Assembly: GCA_009823505.1 (NCBI GenBank)
Contig: VZQC01011003.1
Span: 2,140,129-2,204,128 of the forward strand
Source: Rhizomys pruinosus
Lineage: Eukaryota > Chordata > Mammalia > Rodentia > Spalacidae
Length of the DNA stretch: 64,000 nt
Reading direction: 5' to 3'
Shown here piece by piece: positions 19,986-31,244 of this stretch (its first letter is position 1; the number at the start of each line of letters is the position of its first letter). The translations under genes and the position numbers were made by a program. The notes under the pieces were generated by a model. It was given only the letters and a program-made list of their open reading frames with translations. It had not been told where the DNA came from and searched no databases.

Positions 19986-21158
19986 CTCCAACTGGACTAT
20001 GTGAACTTTTGGTTGTTCAAAATTTGGACATAGAGACTTGAAAAATGCACCAATTAACTAATTGTAGACATTATGAGTAACACCCCAAACTGTTTAGGCA
20101 AACAACTGTGTCATTTATTGTAGAATCCCCTTAAAACTAAAAAATTACATAAATAAATAAAGCCTCCTGACTGTGTAAAACGTCCTTTCGAGAAAAAGAT
20201 CAAATGCCTTCCAACTAACTTAAATCTGAAAATATCACGGACAGACTGTCTTCTATAATCTACCACCAAGACAAATATTAGGATATTCTTAAGCTTCTAG
20301 CCACCTGGCATCCTACACTGGGAAATCAGAGTTATCAGGTAGGAAAACCCCTATCTCCCAGTGATCTAAACTTGGACAAGTATCATTGTTTTACTTTACA
20401 AACATCCCAATAGAACTGCAGCCTGATTGATTATGCTCCCCATTTGCAGTTTGAAGAGAAGAAGTAAGTCAAACAAAACAAGGCCTTGTTATATTATTAT
20501 AAAAGGTTTCCCCAAGTCTGTAAAACTTATTAAATCTTCTCTGAAGACTAGAAAGATTTGGATCCAAGAAATGACTTTGGAATGCCAGGAAAACTGAGCT
20601 GCTTAGAAGTTGGACACAGCTTGACAGACCATTTCCTGTCTCTTTTCTAAAAAAAGGCCATTGGGACATACTAGGTTAATGACGGTTATTTTGGACAAGC
20701 ACAGAGCATAGTTTGTGGTTTCAGAGCTCTTAGAAAAAGGCATATAAGCATGAAAGAATATCCAATTACTAACCCTGATCTGCAAACTCAGCTTGAGAGT
20801 GAAAACAGTAGCTCAACTTTTTTTTTCTTAATATTATTGGCACTCAACTTTCTTAGAATTGTGCCTTAACCAAGCGCCAAAAGAACAGGGTAAGGCAGTC
20901 TTTTGCTACACTAAAATATATATATCTATTACTCTCTATCTATATATATATAATTATATATATAGTTCTCCAAATATGGTGTGAATGCATGCCTCTAAAC
21001 CCCAGCTATTTGAGACCCTGAGGGGGGATGATGCCAAGCTCAAGTCCAGCCTGCACTACAGAGCAAAATCCTGTGTTTAAAAAGATACTAATAACTGGAA
21101 AATACACAGGAGAAATATAAAAAATATTCAATACTCTGGGAAGGTTTTTAGAAAAGAT
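19986..21158. other. Intron 1, unassigned
   Basis: AT-rich. A (TA)n tract lies near 20917-20965. No exon or named repeat recognised. Confidence 0.5.
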
Positions 21159-21159
21159 C

Positions 21160-21345
21160 TCTCTTTTTTTTTTGTTTTTTTTTTTTTTTTTTTTTTTGTT
21201 GTTTCGAGACAGGGTCTCCCTGTAGCCCCAGCTGTTCTGGAATTCCAGTTAGGGACCAGGCTGGCCTTGAACCTCACAAAGACTCGCACTGCCTCTGCCT
21301 CCCAAGTGCTAAGAGCTTAAAGGCATGCACCACCACACCCGGCTT
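21160..21345 (-). repeat. B1 SINE
   Basis: A long T-rich run, TTTCGAGACAGGGTCTCCCT to CACCACACCCGGC. Extra bases (AAGACTCGCACTGCCTC) look like indel noise. Confidence 0.9.
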
Positions 21346-21524
21346 AGGAACATAGCTCCTCCAATATGAAGCACAAAATCCCAAACTCACAGTCTATTTA
21401 AGCAGAAAAAATAAGAGGGAAGCAACATAGAACGTAAATACAGCTCTCTAGACATTAATGGATCACCACAGTTAAAAGTGCTTCATAAAGATTTTAGGAG
21501 CACAGATTTGGATCTCTTAGTTTT

Positions 21525-21690
21525 CCTTTTTTTTTTTTTTTGTTTTTTGAGCAGGTCTCTCCTGTCGTACCAGCTGTCCTGGAAACTCACTCTGTAGCCC
21601 AGCTGGGCCTTGAACTCAACAAGATCCACATGACCTATGACCTCCATGAGTTGACTGGATTAAAGGCCCACGTCACCACACCTGGCCTTC
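21525..21690 (-). repeat. B1 SINE, diverged
   Basis: Poly(T), GAGCAGGTCTCTCCTG, CTCACTCTGTAGCCCAGCTG, to GTCACCACACCTGGCC. Confidence 0.85.
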
Positions 21691-22782
21691 TTTTTCGTTT
21701 TTCCCTTACTGCTAGTTTGAAAGTTTAATTTGTTTAGAGATGAAGGATGTAGTTCTTATTTTCTAAACATAGTATACTTGTGGGTATATTTGCCTACTTT
21801 GCCAAAGTGCAGAAAAGGCATCACTTTCTTTTCTTAGTTGACTGACTGAGCTGACTGACCTGGATGGACTGACGAGACAGCGGCCTCTATTGTAACCACT
21901 TGCTATTATGTACTCCAAGATGACATTAAATTTCTGAGTTTCCTGCCCTGACCTCCCCAAATGCTGGGATTTATCTGCGTTGCATACTATATAATGGGCA
22001 AGCAATCTATCAACTGCTCTACATTCCCAGCACAAAAACACTTTTGTTTTACAGTGCTAGGAATTCAAACCCACGGCTCACATATGCTTGGGGAGTGCTC
22101 CAACACGTGCTCTTCTAGGCCCCAAAGTATCTCTTTTTGAGACAGAGTTTATGATATACCAGGCTGGCTTCCACCTCCCAAGTTGCTGCTATGCAAACAA
22201 GCATTTCTGCCAAACGATTAACATATCCCTGGCCCCACAGATATCTTTTTTAGTATTCTGGATGAATTTTCATCTTTTTCTTTTTACGACAGAGTCCCAT
22301 GAGGTTAGCCCTCTGCCTCACCCTCACACTGTGAATTGTTGGGATTACCAAGCATGGACAGCCACACTCAGTATTATTTTCTAATAATGGCACACAAACA
22401 AACACTAACAACTAACTTTCTGTCTAGGTAACATATTTAACCCATAGAAGACATCTTATTCTTCTGATATGGGTCTTTCCAGCTCAGGATTTCTTGCCTC
22501 TTTGACAGTGGGCAGAGACAACTGACAGAAGGCACAAAAACACCCGTTAGTTTAATCAGCACAAATCCAAGATACAAAAATGAAAATATTCAAAAGCAAC
22601 TTTTTAGTATCACCTAAGTTTTAGCCCCACTACCTTGTTTTCATTTCAACCAAAACATGTCCACACAACTGCACACATGAAAAGATCCTCAAGCTTTCAG
22701 CATGCAGGTTACTTGTGCCTATCTTTCAGCTGGCTTCTCTGACAGCCTTTCAGCTTCCAGCCATAGTTAAGATTACTAGATG
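21691..22782. other. Intron 1, unassigned
   Basis: No exon found. Weak B1-like strings (GAGACAGAGTTTATGATATA near 22140; CGACAGAGTCCCATGAGG near 22288) may be very old SINE remnants but are not called. Confidence 0.4.
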
Positions 22783-22945
22783 TGCTGGGCGTGGTGGCAC
22801 ATGCCTTTAATCCTAGCACTTGGGAGGCAGAGGCAGGCGGATCTTTTGTGCGTTCAAGGCCAGCCTGGTCTTCAGAGTGTCAGAGTGAGTTCAGGCCAGC
22901 CAAAGCTACAACAGGGAGACCCTGCCTAAAAAGAAAAAAAAAAGA
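22783..22945 (+). repeat. B1 SINE
   Basis: GCTGGGCGTGGTGGCACATG to GGGAGACCCTGCC plus A-tail. An extra CAGAGTGT repeat occurs in the middle. Confidence 0.92.
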
Positions 22946-23119
22946 TTACTATATGTTTTTTCTACCTTTCCTTTATCCAAAATGCCCTCAAAAGACATAT
23001 TCACCACATCTTAAAGAGAAGTCATATTCAAATCTCAAATACAATGACGCGAGAATCACGGGTTTGCTGTGCCTACAGAAAGTCATATTTTGATGTTTCT
23101 TCAAATTGATTCATTGTTT

Positions 23120-23275
23120 TTGATTTTTGGTCTTTTTGAGACAGGTCTCCCTGTATTCCCCAAGCTGGCTCAAGAAGCTCAACATGTAGACCTAGGCTGT
23201 TCTTTAAAGCAGGAGATCCACTGGCTCTGACTCCCAAGTTGCTGGGATTAATAGCGTGCACCACACACCCAGCTT
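23120..23275 (-). repeat. B1 SINE, diverged
   Basis: GGTCTTTTTGAGACAGGTCT to GTGCACCACACACCCAGC, with a disordered central part. Confidence 0.82.
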
Positions 23276-23289
23276 TTGGCGTTGTGGTG

Positions 23290-23510
23290 GTTTTTTTTTT
23301 TATGCTATGAGGTATGCCTACCGTAACATAAATAAGTGCACCCCATGTTGTTACAATGCTCAGGAAGTCCGAAAGGCATGGCAGACTCCCTGGAATGGAG
23401 TTATCAATTGGTTGGTATTGAAACCCTGTGGGGTACGGATAAACTTGGGTCCTCTGAAAAAGCAGTCAGTGCTTCTTAGCTGCTCGATGCCATCTCTCCA
23501 GCTCGCTAAC
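23290..23510 (-). repeat. B2 SINE, diverged
   Basis: GCACCCCATGTTGTTACAAT, TGGGTCCTCTGAAAAAGCAG and GCCATCTCTCCAGCTCG give the reverse B2 order. Confidence 0.8.
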
Positions 23511-24084
23511 ATCCATTCACATTTATAAATTCTGTAAATATTTTGATAAATTTCTAATTATCTTGGGAAGAAATAATTTAACAGTCAATGACTATCATAT
23601 CTATTCATCTCATATTTACTCTGACAAATCATTTGAAAAGAAATATTTCAAAAATATTAAGAAGAAAAAGGGTTGAGGCCCTGGTGGCACAGTCTTAAAA
23701 TCCAGAAGCAGCCGATCTCTGTGAAATCAGGGTCAACCCGGTCCTATGCAAGGAGCAGGCAGTGCTTTAAACGCTGACACCAGTTTAGATAAATTGTACT
23801 TTTTTTATTAGCATTTTGACTACATCCAGGTAAGCATCCTTTCTGGGACATCGGGGTTAAGGACAGTGTCTCTCTGTATGCTCAGTGGTCCTTGACACTC
23901 ATTATTAGATCCTGGGATGGCTTAATCTCACAAAATCGTCTACTGTATACCAAAATGTCGGATTCAGGCATACACAACAGGCCAGGGCTAATGTCTTTTT
24001 CCTTTTATTTATTTTATTTTTTTTAGCTTAATAGTCTCTTTTTTTCTCCTTTTTAATTTTTAAAAAAAAAGAGAGAAAAAAAGA
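23511..24084. other. Intron 1, unassigned
   Basis: AT-rich. A poor B1-like segment may lie near 23670-23780 (+) and another near 23840-23980 (-), too diverged to place. Confidence 0.35.
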
Positions 24085-24540
24085 TAAATTTATTACAACC
24101 TGTGTTTCCATCATCAAAATTTAAGATCTTGGTCTTTACTTCTTCCCTTTGTATAGGGCCAAAAGAGAAACATTGGCTACTTTGACAACCTTAAAGCGGA
24201 CTCCAGGAAGACTATTAACCAATTCATTGACCTTTTGACCAAACGAAGTTCAAGCAATCATAACTGGGCACAAAGGCTGCTTCTTGCAGTTCTTGATGCA
24301 CTAGATCCTGACACACATCTTGATAGCCAAATTTAGTCATTTAGCTTCAACCCCTACTTGTTCCTGCACAATTCCCTTTGCCTGAAAAGCACCACCAACT
24401 AGGTTGGCTTTAAGGACTGTGCCCAAATTCACATCCCTGTAGTGTTTATCATGTCACTTCTGGTCCTGCTGGTGACTGCAGAGCTTCCTGGCAGTTAGCA
24501 GACCACACTTGCCTACCCTACCAGTGCTGTGGACCTAAGC
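24085..24540 (-). pseudogene. RPS23: RPS23 processed pseudogene
   Basis: Read in reverse, this resembles an intronless copy of ribosomal protein S23 (uS12) mRNA. Recognisable pieces in order are ARKL near the start, [19 protein letters not shown], then [20 protein letters not shown], and RPRS before the terminal stop at 24121-24123. The coding span from the mutated initiator (about 24513-24515) to the stop is roughly 395 bases against 432 in the functional gene. Several in-frame stops are visible, including TAA replacing a Glu codon near the C-terminus. An AATAAA-type signal remains beyond the stop. No introns, frameshifts and intronic location all indicate a retrocopy that cannot make the protein. 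Confidence 0.9.
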
Positions 24541-24573
24541 AGAAAAAAACTAAATTTCTTTAAAAAAAATTTA

Positions 24574-24632
24574 AGCTGGGCATAGTGGTACATGCCTTTA
24601 ATCCGAGCACTTGGGAGACAGAGGCAGGATCT
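24574..24632 (+). repeat. B1 SINE 5' fragment
   Basis: GCTGGGCATAGTGGTACATG to GGGAGACAGAGGCAGGAT, then truncated. Confidence 0.8.
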
Positions 24633-24639
24633 TCTTCTG

Positions 24640-24906
24640 TGAGGTGTTTGAATGTGGGTATTACATGTATGTGCAACATGTGGGGGTCAGAGATTAGCCT
24701 CAGGTGTCTTCTTCAACCATTTCTCTATACTTACTTTTGATAAAGGTTCTCTCTCACTGAACCTGGAGTCTGCAGATTCATCTGGTCTAAATGCCCAGCA
24801 AGCCCTAAGGATACTCTTGTCTCTGCCTCTCCAGTGCGGGACCTGAAATCGGTCCATGCTGGAAAGGGAACGCCTTTTAACAGATGAATCATCTTCCCAG
24901 CCCTGG
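24640..24906 (-). repeat. Unnamed rodent repeat, family R1
   Basis: CTCTCTCACTGAACCTGGAG, CTGCCTCTCCAGTGCGGG and the ending AATCATCTTCCCAGCCC reappear in the same order at about 31400-31625. The end resembles a reverse SINE head, but I cannot name the family. Confidence 0.55.
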
Positions 24907-25029
24907 ATGGTCCTTTTATGGAGTTTTGTTTGTTTGACAGGCAGCTTAACAGAGTTGAGGAGCATAAACCCAGCCAGAGCCTTGTTAACAACTAGGCAAG
25001 CGCTCTACTACTGAACTTCTAATCCAATG

Positions 25030-25165
25030 TATTTTTGTTTTGAACAGGGTCTCCCTCTAACACCCAGGTACGTAATCACTCAGGGTAGCCAAGGACTGCT
25101 CATTCAGACCAGATTCGTGGGCCTCTGCTCTCAAGTTTTGGACATTAAAAGCTACCCACCACCAA
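25030..25165 (-). repeat. B1-like element, badly diverged
   Basis: ACAGGGTCTCCCTCTAACAC, then GGGCCTCTGCTCTCAAG and CACCACCAAACATCGGCTC keep the reverse B1 order with much disruption. Confidence 0.5.
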
Positions 25166-25189
25166 ACATCGGCTCTACCTGACATTGTA

Positions 25190-25342
25190 GGTTTTTTTTT
25201 TTTTGTGGGGTCTTCTCAGACAGGGTAGCATACGCAGGCCGGAAACTCACTAATGTAGAACAGGCTGGCTACACTCACAGAGATGTAGTTTCTACTGCCC
25301 CCAAGTGCTGGGATAAAAAGCGTGTGCCACCATGCCCTAGTC
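25190..25342 (-). repeat. B1 SINE, diverged
   Basis: Poly(T), GGTCTTCTCAGACAGGGTAG, AGAACAGGCTGGCTACACTC to TGCCACCATGCCC. Confidence 0.8.
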
Positions 25343-25364
25343 TAATGTGATTTTTTTTTTAATT

Positions 25365-25570
25365 TTATTTCTTTATTATGCATGCAATGTTCGCATGTCG
25401 GTGTGCACCCATGTCACGCAGTGCCGCAGAGGTCATCAGAGGGCTTCTGGATTCCCCTGGAACTGGGTTAAGAACATTTCTCCCACGCTGTCATGTGGGT
25501 GAGGGCGCATCGAAGCCGCACCTCTGCAAGAGTAGTCAGCGCTCTTAACCACTAAGCCATATCTCTAGAC
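25365..25570 (-). repeat. B2 SINE
   Basis: GTGTGCACCCATGTCACGCA, GATTCCCCTGGAACTGGG and GCGCTCTTAACCACTAAGCC give a reverse B2. Confidence 0.86.
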
Positions 25571-25825
25571 CCTCTAAGTGACCCTTTCTCAAATCTGTTC
25601 AAGTTATACAGTTTATACCAAGCAGGGCTAACAATATTTATAAAGTATTTGCCAACATTTCTACCAACTTTTCAATAACAATGCTTTTAATTTAACAACT
25701 TATTTTTCAAACACTTGCACACATTTCCAAAGATGCCATGTATAAGAGTTACCTCTACTACAATAGAGACTTAGTATGACTTAAAATATGCTATTAAATA
25801 AGGAGATACAGTAATTCTTATCGGG
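25571..25825. other. Intron 1, unassigned
   Basis: No repeat or exon recognised. Confidence 0.5.
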
Positions 25826-26065
25826 GCTTGGAGAGAACTAGCTGGGTAAGCAGCGCACGACTGCTCTGCCGTAGGACCTCTGGGTTTGTTCCAGCACCCA
25901 AAATGGTGGCTGAAGAAACGCATCTGTAAACTCCAGTTCCAGATAGAACTGCCAGTTCGAGGGGAATCCAAACCCTCTTCTGACCTCTGGTGGCAATGCA
26001 TCGAACTGGGTGCACAGACCGGCATGCAGATAGAACATTCATACAAAAACAAACAAACAAATAAA
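25826..26065 (+). repeat. B2 SINE
   Basis: GGCTTGGAGAGAACTAGCTG, CTCCAGTTCCAGATAGAACT, TGACCTCTGGTGGCAATGCA and an (AAAC)n/(AAAT)n tail. Confidence 0.86.
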
Positions 26066-27122
26066 AATAAATAAATATTTTTTAAAAAGAAACAAGTAAT
26101 TCTCGAAAGAGATTTATGCTTCTTCATGAATCAATAAATCAATAAAACATTATAAATACACCAATCACCTAACCATGCCTAACAAAATTGATTTGCACTT
26201 AAGTGGAACCTCTTTGAAAGTGATACACATGATGTGCACATGCACTCAGTGCATGTAAATCATTCTGAAGAAGCCTTGAAAAACAGCATTTAGGGCCATT
26301 TTCAATTTTTCTTCTTATTTTGAGTAAGTTTTCATAATGTCTACAAGCTAAACACCAATAAATTTACTGTAACTCGAATATTATCTTCTAAATCAGAATA
26401 GTGAAAATTTAAAATCTAAGAACTATTTTAATAAGGTTTTTTGTGTGGTGTAGAGAAACTCCAACTGCTAGGGGCAGATGAGGGTAGGGGACAATCATAG
26501 CTTCTTGTATAAAAACAAAAAGGTTTAATGGGCAGCAATAGTCAAGTTAACACCAGTAAAGCCTGATGTTGAGAGGGAATCATCGTACGGCGACGCAAAG
26601 GCAGCAGTAAACAAGGTGTGATCAAGCCGACACAAAGTAAGGTGCATTCTAACAAGGGGAGAAAAAATGGACATGTATCGAGACTAAACAGGTTCCAAAA
26701 TGAATGCAGATCGTGACATAAGCCCCCACTATTTAGTGACAGCTACTGTAATAAACTCAAACACTGACTCAATGGCCAAAAGGTACATTAGAATCAGTTT
26801 GCGATATGAGCTAAAAATATCATCTTCAGAGAAGATACTAAGAAATGAAACAAAGCCATTATTTGTTAAAACGAACATATAAACTACCAAAAACAACATA
26901 CACTTAAGAATAAGCAGGATTTTAATAGTTAAAAAAACTATTTACCAATGACTAGTTATCGAAAGGACTAAAATGCCACACTTACAACCGTGTGAAAAAA
27001 TTAAAAAGGAGAAGAGACATGTTCAAGGCAAATCAGAGCAACTTCCAGTAAAATAACCCAATCCAACAATATCAAAACAAACCAGCTCTCTATTTTTCAA
27101 TTTAAAGATTTCAAACTTTGTA
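26066..27122. other. Intron 1, unassigned
   Basis: About 1 kb of AT-rich sequence without a recognisable exon or repeat. Confidence 0.5.
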
Positions 27123-27225
27123 GAGGTCAGTGGGGTGGTGTGAAGGACAGTGACAAACCTGTACGTACCAAATGTGGAACGGGGCCCTGGGTTCGTATCT
27201 CAGTGGCGCGCCAAATCAAATATCA
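27123..27225 (+). repeat. ID-like SINE
   Basis: GGTCAGTGGGGTGGTGTGAA at the head and GGGGCCCTGGGTTCGTATCT in the tRNA-like B-box position suggest a diverged ID element. Confidence 0.45.
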
Positions 27226-27429
27226 AACCTTTCACAAAGAACAGTTTTTTCATGACCGCAAATGAAGCCACTTAAACTAGAATGTACCAAAACAGGCTTT
27301 TTGATTCTCAGTGTGTCTCTTTATTCTCTTAGTTACCTTTGCATACAGAGTATATCATTGCTTTCTTCAGAACAAATATTTCAGTACGACCTTCTTGTTC
27401 CAACAGCACCTCATGTGTGGAGTTTAGTG

Positions 27430-27520
27430 TGTAAGTATTTTACTGTGGTGGAACTCTGGTCTGGCAAGCTAGATGCCTGGGTTAGATCCCTAGTTCTGGT
27501 AAAAAAACAAAACCAAACAC
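27430..27520 (+). repeat. ID-like SINE fragment
   Basis: GGCAAGCTAGATGCCTGGGT then TAGATCCCTAGTTCTGG followed by an A-rich tail resembles the 3' half of an ID element. Confidence 0.45.
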
Positions 27521-27639
27521 AACAATAACAAAAAAAACTTCTTAGTGCACCCGATCCACACCAGACTCTAAGTTCAAACCAAGGCCTCTCCACAATATGG
27601 ATTCAAGCTGCCCTTTTCAACTCTCTCTTCCAAACTTTA

Positions 27640-27808
27640 TTTGTTTGTTTTGTTTTGTTTTGTTTGTGTTTTGAGACAGGTTTCCGTATCCCAGACTGGT
27701 ACTAAAATTCACTATCGTAGACCAGGCTGGCCTTGAAACTCACAGAGACTGCCTGTTGTGCTCCCAAGTACTGGGATTTAAATGTGTGCACCAGCCATTG
27801 CCTGGCCT
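27640..27808 (-). repeat. B1 SINE
   Basis: A (TTTTG)n tail, GTGTTTTGAGACAGGTTTCC to CCATTGCCTGGCC. Confidence 0.85.
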
Positions 27809-28041
27809 GAAATCTCTTCTAAAGGAACTTCTTTCAAATATTTTGATGCACTCACTGTCTTTGGAATACCTTGGGCTTCATAATTAACAAAGTTTTTCTT
27901 TTCTTTTTTGTAAAATAAACATTTTAGAAAGTGATAACAAACATTTTTAAACAATTTCAAAAGAGTTGGTAAGAATAAAATTAGGCACTACACAATTTAG
28001 CCAGACACTGTAAGTTATTTCCTTTACTTAAAACTTACTTC

Positions 28042-28255
28042 CAAGTGGAGAGGTGGCTCAGATGGTTAAGAGCCACGTCCAGAGGATCCACTAGGTTCCA
28101 ATTCCCACAGCACTCAGAGGGCAGAATAACAAATTCACATTCTAGTTCAGGACGCATTCCTTGCTCTCTTCGGATCGTCTGAGAGCATTGCATGACACAC
28201 CCAACATTTACATACATGTAGGCACAAACACTCATATACAATAAAATAAACAATG
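28042..28255 (+). repeat. B2 SINE
   Basis: AGTGGAGAGGTGGCTCAGAT, CAATTCCCACAGCACTCAGA, GAGCATTGCATGACACACCC and a tail near 28245. Confidence 0.84.
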
Positions 28256-29019
28256 TGAGTCCTTTAAAACAAAAAAATTTTCTTTCCCCAAAATATCAAG
28301 ATATTTATACTAAAGCACTGGATTGCCTTCACAATATAACGTTTAAGGATAGTTCCTCCACCTCCAATCCCCTTTGTAAGGACACTTTTTGTGGGAAAAT
28401 GCCTGACATTTACAAAATCCAGAACACTCTCTTGAACAAAATAAACACAAGATTGGGACTGGCTTAAAAATTTCCAGAGACAAAAAAAGTGCGTATCAAA
28501 TTGGTACCATGTGAATAAATCTACTCTAACTGGGTGCCCTGGAAATACCACACTCAAAAAGGAGGGTAAAAACCAGCCCTCTATCAGATCATCACTGTCT
28601 AATACGTTAAGGAGTTCTTAAATTGAAGAAGACTGTAAGCCTCATGAGCTATGACAGGCATTTCAATAGCGAGGTGCAAAGTGAAGAAAGAAAGACAAAA
28701 AAAGGACCAAAAACGCAGAGGATGAGGAAGAGGGAATAAGAGATGAGGACAGAGCAAGGGGAAGAAAGCAGAAGTGTTAGACTGGAAAGAGAAGAAGACG
28801 CAGCAACAAGAAAGTGTACTGAGGTGCCAAGGAGGCTGTGCGGCCTCTGGTCACGTGTCCCACAGGTAAGGCACCACTGAAACAAAACCTCCCAATGAGG
28901 CGTTAGTTGTCTGAGAAATTATTTGAAAACAGTCAGGAAAACCATTCCTTAAAAAGAAAACCATGGCTACTAGGATGAACTGAACCCAGAATTTAATCCT
29001 TTTGTTTTAGAATGTAACC
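28256..29019. other. Intron 1, unassigned
   Basis: No exon or named repeat. A purine-rich stretch lies near 28680-28800. Confidence 0.5.
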
Positions 29020-29020
29020 N
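29020..29020. other. Assembly join, single N
   Basis: One N. The sequence immediately after it (from 29022) recurs from 46540 onward, so this is a contig boundary. Confidence 0.92.
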
Positions 29021-29079
29021 TTCTAAACCTAAATTTAAATTGACAACTGGCTTATAATCCTAAGTGAAAGTCAACATTA

Positions 29080-29285
29080 ATAGAGTTTGTTTTTTCTAAT
29101 GTGTATAAGAGTACTGCCTGCATATACATGTGCCATGTCATACAATGCCCAGAGCTCAGAGAGCACTGGATCCCCTGGAACTGAGTTACAGACAGTTATT
29201 AGCCACCCATATGGGTGCTGAGAACACAAACCCTGGTCCTGCACAAGAGCAGCAGTGTCTTAATTACTAACCATTCTCTAGCCCC
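29080..29285 (-). repeat. B2 SINE
   Basis: TGTGTATAAGAGTACTGCCT to ACTAACCATTCTCTAGCCCC. Counterpart at 46608-46805. Confidence 0.86.
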
Positions 29286-29308
29286 AATAGTGCATTTTTT
29301 TATTAGTG

Positions 29309-29309
<1 letters not shown>

Positions 29310-29341
<32 letters not shown>

Positions 29342-29475
29342 CGAGACAGGGTCTCCTGTAGCCCCAGCTGTCCTGGAACTCGCTCTGTAGACCAGGCTGG
29401 CCTTGAACTCACAAAGATCCACCTGCTTCTGCTTCCCAAGTGCTACGATTAAAGGCATGCACCACAAGGCCCGGT
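29310..29475 (-). repeat. B1 SINE
   Basis: Poly(T) of about 30, CCGAGACAGGGTCTCCTGTA to CACCACAAGGCCCGG. Counterpart at 46811-46966. Confidence 0.92.
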
Positions 29476-29724
29476 TAGTGAATTTTTTAAATGCAATAAA
29501 TTCTAGTAATTTACAATAACATCAGAGATAACCAAAACAAGTAAGTAAAAAGATGCTCAATCAAAAGCTAAAACTTGTCAAAACATGTTTTAATCTGGGT
29601 ACCTCTGAAAGTAATGTAAAGTACAACAGATGGGCCTAAAATAAGCAGACCATTTTAAAAGACAGGATTAAAAGAATTAGTAAAGTGAGGGGGCCTGGAG
29701 CTAATGGAAATATAAATTTTATTT

Positions 29725-29860
29725 CAAGGAACCAGCTTTTAATTGCAGCTCTCGGGAGGCAGAGACAGGTAGAACTCTGAGTTTGAGGCTAGCCTGGTCT
29801 ATGCATATACTTCCTAGCTGGCCAGGATTACATAGTTAAGCTCCTATCTGGAAAAAAATT
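29725..29860 (+). repeat. B1 SINE, diverged
   Basis: CAGCTTTTAATTGCAGCTCT, CGGGAGGCAGAGACAGGTAG and GAGGCTAGCCTGGTCTATGC. Confidence 0.75.
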
Positions 29861-30165
29861 TTTTTTTAATTTGAAAAAAAACACCAAACAACAAAAAGTC
29901 AAGGGAGAAACTTAGTAATACTTCAAAGTCAAGAGATTTTAATGTCAATAACAGCAGAAAGTATTTTAAATTAATTCTCTTGCTTTTGCTTTGTCTCTTA
30001 AAAGAATCGCAAAACTGGTTAGAGTATGTTTAGAAAGCTAGGACTCTACTAATGAAGACAAGCAATTAGATATATAGGTATTTAAGCAGCACTAATAGTT
30101 ATGGTAGGTTACTTTGGCATAGACACATATGTTTGGATGATATGTTAATCCATGAATTACATTTT
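29861..30165. other. Intron 1, unassigned
   Basis: No recognisable feature. Confidence 0.5.
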
Positions 30166-30169
30166 TCCC

Positions 30170-30345
30170 CCCTGTTAAATATGACAGGGTCTTCCTGTGG
30201 CTTATAACATCTCCTAACCTGTAGAGGATGTAAGCTTGTGGCATCAGCCATGGGTTATTCCTCCAAGGAGAGAGCCAATAGCTAATTAGATTTGAGATAT
30301 ACAGGCACATGGCTGCCGCTGCTGCACAGTATTTCCAGGCAGGTG
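30170..30345 (-). repeat. Retroelement-like module M1 (inverted occurrence)
   Basis: TTATTCCTCCAAGGAGAGAG reads, in reverse, as the M1 module of 19430-19590. Here M1 and M2 lie in opposite orientations, whereas near 19.5 kb they lie in the same orientation. Confidence 0.55.
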
Positions 30346-30390
30346 AGGTGTAGCTGGTGATGATGGTGGAGTCTTGCTTGACTCAGGATC

Positions 30391-30955
30391 AAAAGGTTAC
30401 TCCTGGACAACCTGTCAGCCCATGAAAGGAAACAGCCAGAATTGACCAGAGTCCAAGTCAACAGCTCCAGAGAGAGTGGACTGTTTTACTTCTCATCCAC
30501 CTGTGCCCCTTTTCTAAGCCTAGGGAACAATCTGTGGAAGAGGGGGCGTGGTAGAATGTAAGGGCTGCGATTGGGGTGAGTGGTGAAACTACAGCAATGT
30601 AGTCTGGACACTCATTTGATCAACTTGATTGAACAAACAACCTGTCACCCCCCACTGGATGGTGGGGCTGTGGGGGTTTGGGCACAACAGCCTGCAGATT
30701 GGTTTTGCATGAAGGATGCTTGTACTCATGGATTATCACTTATAGCTAAAAAAGGAAAAAAAAAAATAGGAGAAAGAGCAGGACAGTTATGGCGAATCTG
30801 ATCTGGGATGTGGGTGGGATGGGGTGGGGATGGGGGGGAAGGGAAAGGGAAATATGCCTGATCTGAATTGGAAAATGATGTATGAAATGCGCAAAGCATC
30901 AATAAAAATTAAATTAAAAATAAAATAAAATAAAATAAAAAATATCTGTTGCAAA
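30391..30955 (+). repeat. L1-like 3' end with G-rich tract (module M2)
   Basis: M2 landmarks (GACTGTTTTACTTCTCATCC, TCTAAGCCTAGGGAACAA) are followed by a G-rich polypurine tract at 30804-30850, then GCGCAAAGCATCAATAAAAA and an (AAAT)n-like tail. A G-rich tract before a 3' A-rich tail is characteristic of rodent L1 3' untranslated regions. Confidence 0.55.
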
Positions 30956-31244
30956 AAAAATAAAGTGATAAGCAATATAATTTCAAATAAAATATCAAAG
31001 TTGTTTTTCAAAAAAAAAAAAAAAACAAAGAAAGCTAGGACTCAAGGCTGGCAATATTTAAGAGTTCTTCATAGGCTTTGAAACCAAAATAGATGCCAAT
31101 AATTTTTCCATGGTATAAGGAAGCTTGTATAGACTGAGATTCTCTCTTTACATCCTTTCTTATGTACGTGAGGGTGTCTTTCTATGTGCATGGACACTGG
31201 AGATCAGCATGGCTTCTTCCTCAATCACCCTCCTTTGAGTTTGT

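Larger units (their letters stand above)
29022..29480. repeat. Duplicated block D2, left segment, first copy
   Basis: Matches 46540-46968, containing a reverse B2 and a reverse B1. In this copy it is followed by about 4.4 kb (29481-33949) that the second copy lacks. Confidence 0.88.
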
